Assembly (NCBI GenBank): GCA_015295985.1
Contig: DVDX01000004.1
Span: 62,001-126,000 of the forward strand
Direction: 5' to 3'
Source of the DNA: Synechococcus sp. M44_DOE_062
GTDB lineage: Bacteria; Cyanobacteriota; Cyanobacteriia; Thermostichales; Thermostichaceae
Length of the DNA stretch: 64,000 nucleotides
Position numbers and translations under genes: made by a program. This document shows, one piece after another, positions 1 through 9,176 of the stretch. The stretch's first letter is position 1; every line of letters begins with the position of its first letter. The notes below the pieces were generated by a model. It had not been told where the DNA came from. It saw only the letters and a list, made by a program, of their open reading frames with translations, and did no database searches.

Positions 1-91
1 TCAGCTTAACGGTGTAGCCGAGATCGCGCAGAGAGTTGATCAGGATTTGGCTGTCGGTGATTTTGGTACGCAGGGTGCTAAAATGAGACAT
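1..91 (-). CDS. ycf35: Ycf35 family protein (DUF1257), N-terminal part only
   Basis: The first 30 codons are visible; the gene leaves the window at base 1. The product begins MSHFSTLRTKITD and continues with an LRDLGYTVK segment, the usual opening of the cyanobacterial and plastid Ycf35/DUF1257 family. An AGGAGA ribosome-binding site lies about 7 bases before the ATG at 89-91. It is on the same strand and directly downstream of ycf46, a pairing common in cyanobacteria. The molecular function of the family is not settled. Confidence is good in family, limited by truncation. Confidence 0.85.
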   Translation of the reverse strand, partial: MSHFSTLRTKITDSQILINSLRDLGYTVKL

Positions 92-219
92 GGTGTTTCT
101 CTCCTGTGTGTAGGGGTTGGAACATCGACACAAACAATCAATGGGCACTGTTCTTTGGGGAAGGTTTAGGCTTTGCTGTCCCTGCCTCTGCCAAGGCAGT
201 TTTGGATCCTCACCTCCTC

Positions 220-1731
220 CTAGAACTCCAGCCGCTGGTACTCGGCTACAGAGGCTGCTGCAGGCCGAGCCCGCTGCTGGGCCCATTCCCTCAACGCTAC
301 CACTTGCTCCATCATGGTGCGAGATAGCGGTTGAGTTGCTTTCGTTGCTGCCAAAATGTCCAGTTGGGTAAATTCGCGGTTCTGGGCAAACGCTTCGTAC
401 ATGGCAGCAATCAAAACTTGTTCAATCTCCGCGCCGGAGAAGCCTTCACAGGCCGCAGCCAACTGGCGCAGATCAAAGCGGCTAATGTCGCGCCGCCGCT
501 TCTTCAGGTGGATCTCGAAAATCTCCATCCGCTCGTTAATGTTGGGGAGATCCACGAAGAAAATCTCGTCAAAACGGCCCTTGCGCAAGAATTCGCCTGG
601 CAGACGATCCACACGGTTGGCCGTAGCCATGACAAAGACCGGTGAGCGCTTTTCCTGCATCCAGGTCAGGAAAGAGCCAAAGATGCGGCTAGAGGTGCCC
701 CCGTCGGAATCACTGGAGCCTGCTGACCCGGCAAAGGCTTTGTCCAGCTCGTCGATGAAAAGGATGGCAGGGGCGAGAGATTCAGCAGTCCGCAGGGCAC
801 TCCGCAGATTAGCCTCCGATTTGCCCACCATGGAGCCATCATAAACGCGGCCCATGTCCAGGCGCAGCAGGGGCAAGCCCCAGAGACGAGCCGTGGTTTT
901 GGCAATCAGCGACTTGCCACAGCCGGGTACGCCCAGGATCAGCATGCCCTTGGGCTGAGGCAGTCCATAGGCGCGGGCCCGCTCGGTAAAAGCCTCAGAA
1001 CGTTGTAGCAGCCAGCGCTTCAGCTCCTCCAGACCACCAACGGCATCAATGGTCTCATCTTCTTCGATAAACTCAAGAATGCCGTTGCGGCGAATGAGCT
1101 GCTTCTTCTCAGAGAGGATAATGTCCACTTCCGCCTCGCTGAGACGACCGTGCATCACCACAGCCTTGCGGTAGACTTTCTCTGCTTCGTCTTGTGTCAG
1201 GCCCAGGGCTGCCTTGAGCAGCTTTTCGCGGGTGTCGGGAGCCAAGGGTAGAGAGCGCGGGATCTGCTCCAGTTGGCGGTTGAGGGTGCGCTCCAATGTG
1301 GCCATATCCGGCAGGGGGAAATCCACCACCGAGATGTCTTTTTCCAGTTCGACGGGGATCACCTGCACCGGAGACATGAGAAGGATGGTTTTGTGGGATC
1401 CCTTCAGGCTGGCAATAGCATCCCGTAGCCAGCGCTTCACCTCAGTGTTGTCCAAAAAGTCGTGCAAGTCTTTGAAGACACAGATGGCGGGATCCTTTTG
1501 CTCCATCACCCATTGAATGGCAGGCTGGGGGGACTGGGTGTTGTGCTGGGTGAGGCTGCGGGGGTTGCCGTATTCGACAATGCCGTGGGTAACTGTCCAA
1601 ATGAATAGGCGTCGCTGGGGCTTGAGGGTGCGGGCAATCGCTGCCAGAGCCGCCTCTGCCCGTTCCTCCTCTGGAGTAAGCAGGTACAGCAGTGGGTATT
1701 GAGCTTGAATGAGGATGCTTAGCTCTTGCAT
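220..1731 (-). CDS. ycf46: Ycf46-type AAA ATPase
   Basis: About 503 residues. The N-terminal half is the poorly characterised Ycf46 domain (opening MQELSILIQAQYPLLYL). The C-terminal half is a classical AAA module: Walker A GVPGCGKS near residue 267, Walker B ILFIDELDKA near 322, and a second region of homology with an arginine finger in GRFDEIFF near 385. A GTG four codons upstream (1743) is an alternative start, but the ATG at 1731 matches the family N-terminus. Ycf46 proteins have been linked to inorganic-carbon or photosynthesis regulation in cyanobacteria; the exact substrate is unknown. ycf35 lies directly downstream on the same strand, so they are probably co-transcribed. Confidence 0.95.
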   Translation of the reverse strand: MQELSILIQAQYPLLYLLTPEEERAEAALAAIARTLKPQRRLFIWTVTHGIVEYGNPRSLTQHNTQSPQPAIQWVMEQKDPAICVFKDLHDFLDNTEVKRWLRDAIASLKGSHKTILLMSPVQVIPVELEKDISVVDFPLPDMATLERTLNRQLEQIPRSLPLAPDTREKLLKAALGLTQDEAEKVYRKAVVMHGRLSEAEVDIILSEKKQLIRRNGILEFIEEDETIDAVGGLEELKRWLLQRSEAFTERARAYGLPQPKGMLILGVPGCGKSLIAKTTARLWGLPLLRLDMGRVYDGSMVGKSEANLRSALRTAESLAPAILFIDELDKAFAGSAGSSDSDGGTSSRIFGSFLTWMQEKRSPVFVMATANRVDRLPGEFLRKGRFDEIFFVDLPNINERMEIFEIHLKKRRRDISRFDLRQLAAACEGFSGAEIEQVLIAAMYEAFAQNREFTQLDILAATKATQPLSRTMMEQVVALREWAQQRARPAAASVAEYQRLEF

Positions 1732-1924
1732 GGGAAACACCAACTGCAGAGGGGAAATCTAAGGAAGCCGCCAGAACGGTAGAAAAACAGGGTTTGAGTT
1801 GCCTAGTGTTAGATCGCGCTTGGGATTATGTCCTTGTTGGATGGAGTGTTGAGAGGATTCTGGAAGCTTTCTGTGTTGTTGCCTGCTCCTGTTAGCTCAA
1901 GTTTGTGAAGGGGCTTGCTTGGTT

Positions 1925-2296
1925 TTAGCAGGGCACCAAGGCATCTTGCCGCTGTTCTTCCGAGCTGGCAGCCGATCCCCAGTATTCCGGCTCCACCTCT
2001 TTGAGAATGGCTTCGGCAGCCGATAGCTGGTGTAAGGAAACCACCTCTCCGTTGCGGATAACAAATGGGTGACTGCACTCAGGGCACTGATGGACACGGT
2101 AAGTATTCCCCTGTACCCCTTCAATCACTTCTGGATGAAGCAGGTAAAAGGCAAGGGCCTTCTCCACCACTGCCGACATCGGCTCCTGCTCCACGGCAGC
2201 CCGAATCTTCAGATTCCGGTGCAGCTCAGGTGAGAGATACAGGGTCACCTTCTGCTTGGCCTCTGTGCCTTCCACTCCTTCTGGCCGCTGATTCAT
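1925..2296 (-). CDS. Ribbon-helix-helix-like small protein with a CPEC motif
   Basis: A 123-residue protein. Residues 16-50 (KVTLYLSPELHRNLKIRAA followed by a short helix) look like a ribbon-helix-helix DNA-binding fold of the CopG/Arc type. The central part has a CPECSHPFVIRNGE segment; only one CxxC pair is visible, so a zinc site is uncertain. The C-terminus is low complexity. No partner toxin lies next to it, which argues against an antitoxin. It is probably a conserved cyanobacterial transcription factor or DNA-binding protein, but its target is unknown. Confidence 0.75.
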   Translation of the reverse strand: MNQRPEGVEGTEAKQKVTLYLSPELHRNLKIRAAVEQEPMSAVVEKALAFYLLHPEVIEGVQGNTYRVHQCPECSHPFVIRNGEVVSLHQLSAAEAILKEVEPEYWGSAASSEEQRQDALVPC

Positions 2297-2475
2297 GGCT
2301 AACCGCTTGCTTTAATCGTTTGCCAAACTTGGGGCCTATCATAGCCAGTCTGCCGGCTTGACGGCAAGTTTTTAACAATCTGTAATAATTTTCCCGATGG
2401 CCCTTTGGGTTTGTGGATGTCTACGGCTGGGGGAGTAGGCTAAGTAGAAGATGAAGAGCGGAATGTGCAATCCCT

Positions 2476-2682
2476 ATGGAACGCTTGATCAACACCCTCA
2501 GCAAAAATTTCTCCAACTGGGGCCGTCGTGCCTTGGTGCAGGCCGGCGATGGTTTGGCCAGCTTGAGAGACACTGCCGTGGACAACGGCAATCTGTTGCT
2601 CTGTAAGGCTCGAATCGCGTTTGCGGATGCCAGCTTCACCACCCTGCGGGCGATTCGGTCTCGCTTTGGCGCCGGTCGCTGA
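2476..2682 (+). CDS. Small hypothetical protein (68 aa)
   Basis: An open frame between two minus-strand genes, ending 15 bases from the end of the convergent ABC gene. The product (start MERLINTLSKNFSNWGRR) is basic and alpha-helical in character, with no signal peptide or recognised domain. No strong ribosome-binding site is visible before the ATG. It overlaps no well-supported gene, which is the main reason for listing it. It could be spurious. Confidence 0.4.
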   Translation: MERLINTLSKNFSNWGRRALVQAGDGLASLRDTAVDNGNLLLCKARIAFADASFTTLRAIRSRFGAGR

Positions 2683-2697
2683 CGGCCTGGGCCCCTG

Positions 2698-4611
2698 CTA
2701 GCCGCCCAGATCTTGCAGCCGATAGAGGCTGGCATAGAGCCCGTTGCGGGCCATGAGCTCGGCATGGGATCCCTGCTCTTTGAGTTCCCCCCGCTGCAGA
2801 ACCAAGATGCGATCCACATCGCGGATGGTGGAAAGGCGGTGGGCGATGATTAGGGCGGTGCGATCCCGCAGCAGGGTGTCTAGAGCGGATTGCAGGAGCG
2901 CTTCGGTGCCCACATCCAGGCTGGCGGTGGCCTCATCCAAAACCAAGATTTTGGGATCCCGCCACATGGCCCGCACAAAGCTGATGAGCTGTTTTTGGCC
3001 GCTGGAGAGGTTGCTGCCTCGCTCCCGCACGGGGGTGGCGTAGCCTTGGGGCAAATCGCGGATGAAGTCATGCAGGTTGAGTTGGCGGGCGACCTGCTCC
3101 ACTTCCGCCAGACCCCCCTTCTCGCCGAGGGTAATGTTTTGCTGGATATCCCCGGAAAACAAAAATCCATCCTGCAGAATTACCCCCAGATGTCGGTGCA
3201 GCTCGGCTTGGGGGAGATCGCGAATATCGACACCGTCGATGCGAATGGAGCCGCGGGTTACGTCGTAAAGGCGGCAGAGCAAGCGGATGATGGAGCTTTT
3301 CCCAGCTCCCGTGGGCCCCACCAGGGCGACTTTTTCCCCGGGGCGGATGGTGAAGGTGAGGTCTTTCAGCACCCACTCCCCGGGGTTGTAGGCAAACCAG
3401 ACGTGCTCAAACTGCACCTCTCCTCTGGCATGGGGGGGCAGGTGGCGGGGCTGAGCGGGATCCCGGATGGCGACCGGCAGGCTGAGGATGGCATCGATGC
3501 GCTCGACGGCGGTGAACCCCGCCTGTAGGGCCGTAAACTTTTCCGCCAACTGCCGCAGTGGGTTGAAAAACCGTTGCGAAAAGAGGATAAAGGCGTAGAG
3601 GCTACCGAAGGTGAGGGGTTCCCTGGGCAGGGGCAGGGATCCCATCCATCCCTCTCCAACTAAGCCCCTACCGGCTGCCATCACCTGCTGCCCGCCCGCC
3701 CAGAGCAGGGCCGCCACAGCCAGCCAAGAAACCCACTCCAAAACGGCAGAAAGGGCAGCATCATAGAGGATGGTTTGATCCACTTCCTGGATATAGCGGC
3801 GGTTGATGGTTTGAAAAATCTCGCTGTTTAACCGCTCCCGCCGAAACAGTTGCACCACAGTGATGCCCAAGATGTTCTCCTGGATCCAGGAGTTCAGCTT
3901 GGAGAGTTCTTCGCGCACGCGAAAGTTGGCATCCCGAAAGCGGCGCTGCAACTCGAGGACAACAGCGCTGATGGGCAGGACAATGAGGATCAGCAGCAAG
4001 CCCAGATCCCAGCGTTGGCTGAGCATGACCACCGCAATCACCCCCAAAGTAAACAGGTCGCTGACAATGCCGACGGCACCGGTGGAAAAGACATCCCCCA
4101 AGGCTTCCACGTCGCTGGTGACGCGGGTGATCAACTTGCCCACGGGGGTGCGGTCGAAAAACTGAGCCGGCAAGGCCAGAAGGTGGGCGAAGAGATCGTC
4201 GCGGATGTCACGGGTCATCAACTGCCCCAGCTTTTGGCTGACATACCCTTCCAAGGCTTGGAAGAGCCAGCGAACCAGCACCGTTAGGATCAACAGCCCC
4301 ACATAGGGCCAAAGGTCGGCGAGGATCCCGGCCTCACCTCGTTCCAGCGCTCGGGCAATGGGGCCATCTAGAGCTCGCTGTAGGATCAGAGGCTGCACCG
4401 CATCCGCCAGGGCCAAAGGGGGCAGAAAGGCCAAGGCCGCCAATACCAGCTTGAGGTGCCGGCGGGCATAGGGCCAGAGCAGCCGCAGCAGCCGCCAATC
4501 GCTTTCTCGCCGAGGGCGGGGATCCCTACTTAAATCGGTATCGGGGGGAGAGGCGGCAAGGCTCACAGGCTTACACCCAAGAACAACAAAGACAACTTTT
4601 ATGGAGAGCAC
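2698..4611 (-). CDS. ABC transporter, fused permease-ATPase (MdlB/MsbA type)
   Basis: 637 residues: a six-helix exporter transmembrane domain (about 55-350), then one nucleotide-binding domain with Walker A GPTGAGKSS near 429, signature LSSGQKQ near 531, and Walker B ILVLDEATASLD, followed by a switch histidine in IIAHRLST. This is the layout of homodimeric or heterodimeric type-IV exporters of lipids, peptides or drugs; the substrate cannot be told from sequence. The first codon of the longest frame is GTG at 4611. A second GTG 15 codons on, or a later start before DWRLLRLLWPYARRH, is equally plausible, because the first 30 residues are not typical of the family. Confidence 0.93.
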   Translation of the reverse strand: MLSIKVVFVVLGCKPVSLAASPPDTDLSRDPRPRRESDWRLLRLLWPYARRHLKLVLAALAFLPPLALADAVQPLILQRALDGPIARALERGEAGILADLWPYVGLLILTVLVRWLFQALEGYVSQKLGQLMTRDIRDDLFAHLLALPAQFFDRTPVGKLITRVTSDVEALGDVFSTGAVGIVSDLFTLGVIAVVMLSQRWDLGLLLILIVLPISAVVLELQRRFRDANFRVREELSKLNSWIQENILGITVVQLFRRERLNSEIFQTINRRYIQEVDQTILYDAALSAVLEWVSWLAVAALLWAGGQQVMAAGRGLVGEGWMGSLPLPREPLTFGSLYAFILFSQRFFNPLRQLAEKFTALQAGFTAVERIDAILSLPVAIRDPAQPRHLPPHARGEVQFEHVWFAYNPGEWVLKDLTFTIRPGEKVALVGPTGAGKSSIIRLLCRLYDVTRGSIRIDGVDIRDLPQAELHRHLGVILQDGFLFSGDIQQNITLGEKGGLAEVEQVARQLNLHDFIRDLPQGYATPVRERGSNLSSGQKQLISFVRAMWRDPKILVLDEATASLDVGTEALLQSALDTLLRDRTALIIAHRLSTIRDVDRILVLQRGELKEQGSHAELMARNGLYASLYRLQDLGG

Positions 4612-4627
4612 TGATCTACTCTAAGCG

Positions 4628-4644
4628 CTCTCCCTCAGGGAGAG
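4628..4644. other. Short perfect hairpin upstream of the ABC exporter
   Basis: CTCTCCC-TCA-GGGAGAG, a 7-bp stem with a 3-base loop, 17 bases before the first possible start of the ABC gene. It may affect translation or be a repeat remnant. No T-run follows on either strand, so it is not a classical terminator. Confidence 0.4.
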
Positions 4645-4734
4645 GGGAGTTTGGGATCCGCAAGGGGTTCCTCGCCATTGGGAATGGCCATAGCTGCACC
4701 CCTGATGGCTCTGGGACAGACGGAAAACTGACTA

Positions 4735-4936
4735 CTTCAGGAGCGTCTGGCCGCTCGGTTCGGGCAGGCTGTAGGCAGCTTGATGAGGAGAAACCGGCAA
4801 TGTCTTACGAGCCAGCAACGAGCTGGAGCACAGGCAACTGCGCCAGGAGACCCACCAAGCTGTGGCTCAGCTCAGCGTGGATAGCCAATTTCTCGGCCAT
4901 GTGCGGGAGATTCTTCGCTTCATCAAGGAAGCTTAG
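4735..4936 (+). pseudogene. Possible gene remnant between the ABC exporter and argB
   Basis: This 320-base gap has no intact gene. Two plus-strand segments in different frames read like helical protein: QERLAARFGQAVGSL at about 4738-4782, and from about 4800 a frame containing RASNELEHRQLRQE and ending [15 protein letters not shown] with a TAG at 4934-4936. Joining them needs a frameshift near 4785-4800, and no family is recognised. The rest of the gap (4612-4735) holds only the short hairpin and GGATCC words. It could be chance. Confidence 0.25.
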
Positions 4937-5871
4937 CGGGATCCGTTGTTCAGCCCTTCCAACTGAGCGGAAAACTGAGAAGGAACAAGCTTGGTGCCCA
5001 CCCCGGCATCGGTCAAAATCTCCAGTAGCAGAGAGTGAGGGGATCCCCCATCCAGAATGTGGGCCGCCCGTACCCCTTGTGCCAAGGCGCGAATGCAACA
5101 CTGCACCTTCGGGATCATGCCGCCCTTGACGACACCCGCTTGGATCAACTGGCGAGCCGTCTCGATATCCAGCAATGTAATCAGGGAGCTGCGATCCTGA
5201 GGATCTTTGAGAATGCCAGGGGTGTCGGTGAGCAAAATCAGCTTTTCTGCCCCCAGAGCAGCCGCCAGTTCTCCCGCCACCGTATCGGCGTTGATGTTGT
5301 AGGCTTGGCCTGTCTCATCGGCAGCCACGCTGGAGATCACCGGAATCTGTCCACCTTCCAACAGGGTTTGCAGCAACTGGGGGTTGATGCTGCTCACTTC
5401 CCCAACAAAGCCAATCTCTGCCCGGCCCTGGGATCGCGCTTTGATCAAGTTGCCATCCCGCCCGCACAGCCCCACCGCCGATCCGCCGGCCAAGCTGATG
5501 AGCTGGACGATCTGCTTATTGACCTTGCCCACCAACACCATCTCCACCACTTCCATGGTGGCGGCATCGGTAACCCGCAAGCCATCCACAAACTTGAAGG
5601 GAATGTCCAGTTTTTGTAGCCAACTGTTGATCTCCGGCCCCCCCCCATGCACCAACACCGGGCGGATACCCACACAGGAGAGAAAGACAATGTCTCGGAG
5701 CACCTCGGCCCGTCGCTCTTGGTGCACCATGGCTGCGCCGCCGTATTTGATGACAATAACGCGGCCCTGGTACTGCTGAATGTAGGGTAAAGCTTCGATG
5801 AGGATCTGCGCCCGCGTAAGGGGATCACACGCCGACCCGGTCGCCTCAGAAAGGGAAGAGTTGGTTTGCAC
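4933..5871 (-). CDS. argB: Acetylglutamate kinase
   Basis: 312 residues, slightly long because of an N-terminal extension before [25 protein letters not shown]. It phosphorylates N-acetyl-L-glutamate, the second step of the acetylated arginine pathway. Family marks seen: the glycine-rich KYGGAA nucleotide loop, [11 protein letters not shown] substrate motif, [17 protein letters not shown], and [10 protein letters not shown]. In cyanobacteria this enzyme is normally the arginine-feedback point and the target of the PII protein; the C-terminal part holding the arginine site is present. No other arg gene is adjacent. Confidence 0.97.
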   Translation of the reverse strand: MQTNSSLSEATGSACDPLTRAQILIEALPYIQQYQGRVIVIKYGGAAMVHQERRAEVLRDIVFLSCVGIRPVLVHGGGPEINSWLQKLDIPFKFVDGLRVTDAATMEVVEMVLVGKVNKQIVQLISLAGGSAVGLCGRDGNLIKARSQGRAEIGFVGEVSSINPQLLQTLLEGGQIPVISSVAADETGQAYNINADTVAGELAAALGAEKLILLTDTPGILKDPQDRSSLITLLDIETARQLIQAGVVKGGMIPKVQCCIRALAQGVRAAHILDGGSPHSLLLEILTDAGVGTKLVPSQFSAQLEGLNNGSR

Positions 5872-5930
5872 CGCTGTAAGTCCCTAGAAGTCCAGAAAAC
5901 CTGACCTAGAGTATCCCATTCTGCAGACCC

Positions 5931-6818
5931 TCAGGTATGGAACGGGATCGCCAGCAAAGGCAACAGAGCCAACCCCAACCACGCCCAACCCCGAATTGCA
6001 ACTGAAGAAGAGTCGGGCAGGGGATCGACGGGCCCTGACTCTGCCTGCTGCAGCAGGGCATCGATACGCTCTTGCAGCCGCTGCCCTGAGTCTGAACTCA
6101 CGGCCATTGCAAAGCCAACCCAGGCCGCCGCCGGTTGCTCCATCACGCCATAGCCCACCACCTGCAGCAGGGCCTCTCCCAACAGCAAGGGATCCACCCG
6201 TTGGGCCGCCCAGCGATCCGCCCGCAGCTCCCGCAGAGTGAGCAATTCCTGCCACAGGGCCTCGGTGTTGGGTAGCCAGCCGGTGAGGCGTCGCAGCCAG
6301 CCCACCCCAAACATCCACAGGGTGTCGCGGTAGTGGCGATGGGCCTCTTCGTGAGCGATTACAGCCCGCAAGTGCTCATCATCCAACTGCTCCAGCAGGC
6401 CGCGGCTGACCACCAACTGGGCATTCCACACCCCCACTTGGGCAGCAAAAGGGATCTCCAAATCCAGCACATAGGCCGGAGATCCATGCAAATCCACATG
6501 GGCTAAAGCTTGCAGATGGGCACGTTGATAGGAGCGCCAGTATTCCCAAATCCAGTGCAAGGCCACGCCGCCGGCCACGGCCAGCAACAACAGAGCACAG
6601 CCGTAGCAGAACCAGCCCCCCACTCCGGCCATTTGTCCCCACGGCCCCATCCAGGCTAAGGCCAGAGCAGTGGTCAGCAACAGCAACGGGGGCAGCAAAA
6701 AGTGGATCCAAGCCCGCTGCCAACGTCGGCCCCATCCCCCACTCCTGTCCAGGCGCACCTGGGCTCGCCACAGGCAACTGAGGCCCAAGCCCAGCAGTAA
6801 CATGCCCAAGTGGCTCAT
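5931..6818 (-). CDS. M56-family membrane metallopeptidase (BlaR1/HtpX-like)
   Basis: 295 residues. Three or four membrane helices in the first 130 residues, then a cytoplasm-proximal zinc-protease core with HEEAH near residue 155 and a downstream ELRADRWAA helix that supplies the third ligand, then a C-terminal helix. It lacks the penicillin-binding sensor domain of BlaR1, so the signal is unknown. The start ATG overlaps the stop of the upstream BlaI-type repressor by 4 bases (ATGA), showing translational coupling. By analogy with BlaR1-BlaI, the protease may inactivate the repressor; this is inference. Confidence 0.9.
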   Translation of the reverse strand: MSHLGMLLLGLGLSCLWRAQVRLDRSGGWGRRWQRAWIHFLLPPLLLLTTALALAWMGPWGQMAGVGGWFCYGCALLLLAVAGGVALHWIWEYWRSYQRAHLQALAHVDLHGSPAYVLDLEIPFAAQVGVWNAQLVVSRGLLEQLDDEHLRAVIAHEEAHRHYRDTLWMFGVGWLRRLTGWLPNTEALWQELLTLRELRADRWAAQRVDPLLLGEALLQVVGYGVMEQPAAAWVGFAMAVSSDSGQRLQERIDALLQQAESGPVDPLPDSSSVAIRGWAWLGLALLPLLAIPFHT

Positions 6819-7249
6819 CGCGGATCCCTCCTGGCTTGACGGGCTGCCCGCAGCCGTTCGGCAATCGCCTGCAACTGGGACACGCTGGCCTGATCCAGGC
6901 TATCGGCAAAGGCTGCCACCGTATCCGGATCCCCCACGGCCAAAAACTGCTGCAGGTGGGTGAAGGCCCTGAGGCTGGCCGCTTCCTGACGCGAAAGACG
7001 AGGCCGCCACAGCATGGGCAAATTCCGCCCTTGGGGATCGGTGCGGCGCTCACAGCTCACCCAGCCCTTCTGGCTCAAGCGCTGCAAAACTGTGGTCACA
7101 GAGGCATAGGCCAGCTCCCGATCCGGATCGGCCAAGATGCGCTCGTGGATTTGACGGGTGCTGGCGCTGCCCAGATCCCAGAGGATGTCCAAGATTTCCG
7201 ATTCCAGAGGGCCCAGCGACAGTTGCTTGGGGCGATGCTTCGGCAACAT
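6815..7249 (-). CDS. BlaI/MecI/CopY-family transcriptional repressor
   Basis: 144 residues. The N-terminal winged helix is clear: LGPLESEILDILWDLG, a recognition segment in ASVTTVLQRLSQKGWV, and the wing. The C-terminal half would form the dimerisation domain and the site cleaved by the partner peptidase. First gene of a two-gene operon with the M56 peptidase. A perfect 6-1-6 inverted repeat lies 27-39 bases before its start codon and is a candidate autoregulatory operator. Confidence 0.92.
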   Translation of the reverse strand: MLPKHRPKQLSLGPLESEILDILWDLGSASTRQIHERILADPDRELAYASVTTVLQRLSQKGWVSCERRTDPQGRNLPMLWRPRLSRQEAASLRAFTHLQQFLAVGDPDTVAAFADSLDQASVSQLQAIAERLRAARQARRDPR

Positions 7250-7275
7250 AAACCTTTGCCAGTGTAGGAATTTCT

Positions 7276-7288
7276 ATCTAGCCTAGAT
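7276..7288. promoter_or_regulatory. Inverted repeat upstream of the BlaI-type repressor (candidate operator)
   Basis: ATCTAG-C-CTAGAT, a perfect dyad with a single central base in the 127-base divergent gap between the repressor and miaB. BlaI-family repressors bind short dyads near their own promoters. The usual TACA/TGTA core is not present, so the assignment rests on position and symmetry only. Confidence 0.45.
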
Positions 7289-7376
7289 TAACCATTGGAG
7301 TCTCAAACCCCGCAGCCATTTTATTTTAAGGATCCGCTAAGCTCGAAGATGGTGGTTCTTTGTACTGTTTCTTCCC

Positions 7377-8696
7377 ATGGCTGCTCCCACCTACCACACC
7401 ATCACCTTCGGCTGCCAAATGAACCGCGCCGATACCGAGCGCATGGCCGCGATCCTGGAGTCCCTGGGGTATGTAGCCACCGAAGATGAGTTGCAGGCGG
7501 ACTTAGTTCTCTACAACACCTGCACCATCCGCGACAATGCCGAGCAGAAGGTCTATTCCTACCTGGGCATCCAGGCGCAGCGCAAGCGCAAAAACCCGGC
7601 TATCAAGCTGATCGTGGCTGGCTGTGTGGCCCAGCAGGAAGGGGAAAAATTGTTGCGCCGTGTCCCTGAGTTGGATCTGGTCATGGGCCCCCAGTATGTG
7701 AACCGCCTTGGGGATCTACTGGCGCAGGTGGAAGCCGGGAACCAGGTGGTGGCCACCGATCCGGTTGAGATCCCAGAGGACATCACCAAGCCCCGCCGCG
7801 AAAGCCAGGTCACTGCTTGGATCAATGTCATCTACGGTTGCAACGAGCGCTGCACCTACTGCATCGTGCCGCGGGTGCGAGGACAGGAGCAGTCTCGCCA
7901 GCCCCAGGCCATCCGCGCCGAAATCGAAGACGTAGCCAGGGCGGGCTACCGCGAGGTGACGTTGCTGGGGCAGAACATCGATGCCTACGGACGGGATCTG
8001 GATCCCAAAACCAACCTGGCCAGCCTGTTGCGCTTTGTCCATTCGGTGGCAGGCATTGAGCGGATCCGCTTTGCCACCAGCCACCCGCGCTACTTTACCG
8101 AGGAGCTGATCGCCACCTGCGCCGAGCTGCCCAAAGTCTGCGAGCACTTCCACATCCCCTTCCAGGCGGGCAGCAACGAAGTGCTCAAGCGGATGCGGCG
8201 CGGCTACACCCACGAGCGCTATCGCCAGATCATCCAGCTCATCCGCCAATACATGCCCGAAGCGGCCATCAGCGCCGATGCCATTGTCGGCTTTCCGGGA
8301 GAAACAGAAGCCCAGTTCCAAGAAACCCTGCAACTGGTGCAGGATATCGGCTTTGACCAAGTGAACACCGCTGCCTACTCCCCCCGTCCCGGCACCCCTG
8401 CTGCCGAGTGGCCCGACCAAGTGCCCGAAGAGGAAAAAAGCGACCGCCTGCAACGGCTGAACCGACTGGTGGCTGAGGTGGCCGCCGCCCGCAGTGCCCG
8501 ACTCCTAGGCCAGGTGCAAGAGGTGCTGGTGGAAGGCCCCAACCCGAAAAACCCTCGCCAGGCGATGGGGCGTACCCGCGGCAATCGCTTGGTGTTCTTC
8601 GAAGGCAATCCGGAGCAACTGAAGGGATCCCTGGTGCCGGTGCGCATTACCGCCACGCGGGCTTTTTCGCTGACCGGTGAGGCGATTGCTGTCTGA
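7377..8696 (+). CDS. miaB: tRNA-2-methylthio-N6-dimethylallyladenosine synthase
   Basis: 439 residues, usual length. It adds a methylthio group to i6A37 of tRNAs that read UNN codons, using radical SAM chemistry. N-terminal UPF0004 domain with cysteines in FGCQMN, YNTCTIR and AGCVAQQ for the auxiliary cluster; radical-SAM motif CNERCTYC near residues 156-163; C-terminal TRAM domain (about 370-437). The ATG lies in a stretch without an obvious Shine-Dalgarno sequence. Divergent from the BlaI-type repressor and followed by two tRNA genes on the opposite strand, one of them tRNA-Tyr, whose A37 is of the modified class. Confidence 0.96.
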   Translation: MAAPTYHTITFGCQMNRADTERMAAILESLGYVATEDELQADLVLYNTCTIRDNAEQKVYSYLGIQAQRKRKNPAIKLIVAGCVAQQEGEKLLRRVPELDLVMGPQYVNRLGDLLAQVEAGNQVVATDPVEIPEDITKPRRESQVTAWINVIYGCNERCTYCIVPRVRGQEQSRQPQAIRAEIEDVARAGYREVTLLGQNIDAYGRDLDPKTNLASLLRFVHSVAGIERIRFATSHPRYFTEELIATCAELPKVCEHFHIPFQAGSNEVLKRMRRGYTHERYRQIIQLIRQYMPEAAISADAIVGFPGETEAQFQETLQLVQDIGFDQVNTAAYSPRPGTPAAEWPDQVPEEEKSDRLQRLNRLVAEVAAARSARLLGQVQEVLVEGPNPKNPRQAMGRTRGNRLVFFEGNPEQLKGSLVPVRITATRAFSLTGEAIAV

Positions 8697-8760
8697 GTGA
8701 GCAGGCCGTAGGCTGAGGGCTCTTCTGGCGCTGTTGGCTGAGATCATCTTCAAAGCGCTA

Positions 8761-8832
8761 AGCCCACGACGAGGATCGAACTCGTGACCTCCCCCTTACC
8801 AAGGGGGTGCTCTACCACTGAGCCACGTGGGC
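8761..8832 (-). tRNA. tRNA-Thr (anticodon GGU)
   Basis: 72 bases that fold into a full cloverleaf: 7-bp acceptor GCCCACG/CGTGGGC, D-arm GCTC...GAGC, anticodon stem CCCCC/GGGGG enclosing TTGGTAA (anticodon GGT), T-arm ACGAG-TTCGATC-CTCGT, discriminator T. CCA is not encoded. It lies 8 bases downstream of tRNA-Tyr on the same strand, so the two are probably one transcript. Confidence 0.96.
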
Positions 8833-8843
8833 AAACCTGGTGG

Positions 8844-8926
8844 TGGGCCGAGTTGGATTCGAACCAACGTAGGCGTAAGCCAGCGGATTTACAGTCCGCC
8901 CCCTTTAACCCCTCGGGCATCGACCC
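8844..8926 (-). tRNA. tRNA-Tyr (anticodon GUA)
   Basis: 83 bases, class II with a long variable arm. Acceptor GGGTCGA pairs with TCGGCCC; anticodon loop CTGTAAA gives GTA; the T-arm contains GGTTCGAATCC. The three bases after the discriminator A read CCA (8841-8843), so the 3' end appears to be encoded. First gene of the Tyr-Thr pair. Confidence 0.96.
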
Positions 8927-8943
8927 GTTGACACTGGTCTTTC

Positions 8944-8949
8944 ATCATA
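8944..8949 (-). promoter_or_regulatory. Probable -10 box for the tRNA-Tyr/Thr transcript
   Basis: TATGAT on the minus strand, 17 bases before the 5' end of tRNA-Tyr. A weak TAACTT-like -35 lies about 16-17 bases further upstream. Position fits a short tRNA leader. Confidence 0.5.
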
Positions 8950-9176
8950 GCAGAAGGTGCTGCCCAAGTTAGACCTGCTCCCCTCATCAGCCGCCTCAAC
9001 CGAGAGGCCAGAGTTGGGAAGCCATCGGATCCTCGTGCAGACAACGAGGTGGCGCTAGAGCTGGCTACAGAGGGAAGCTGCCGGAAAAAGCCGGATCGGG
9101 TCGGGGCTGGGCATTTTTCAAGACAAGCTGAACGCGGAACTTGATATCGTTGAAAACAGTCCTTCGGCCCCTGACC

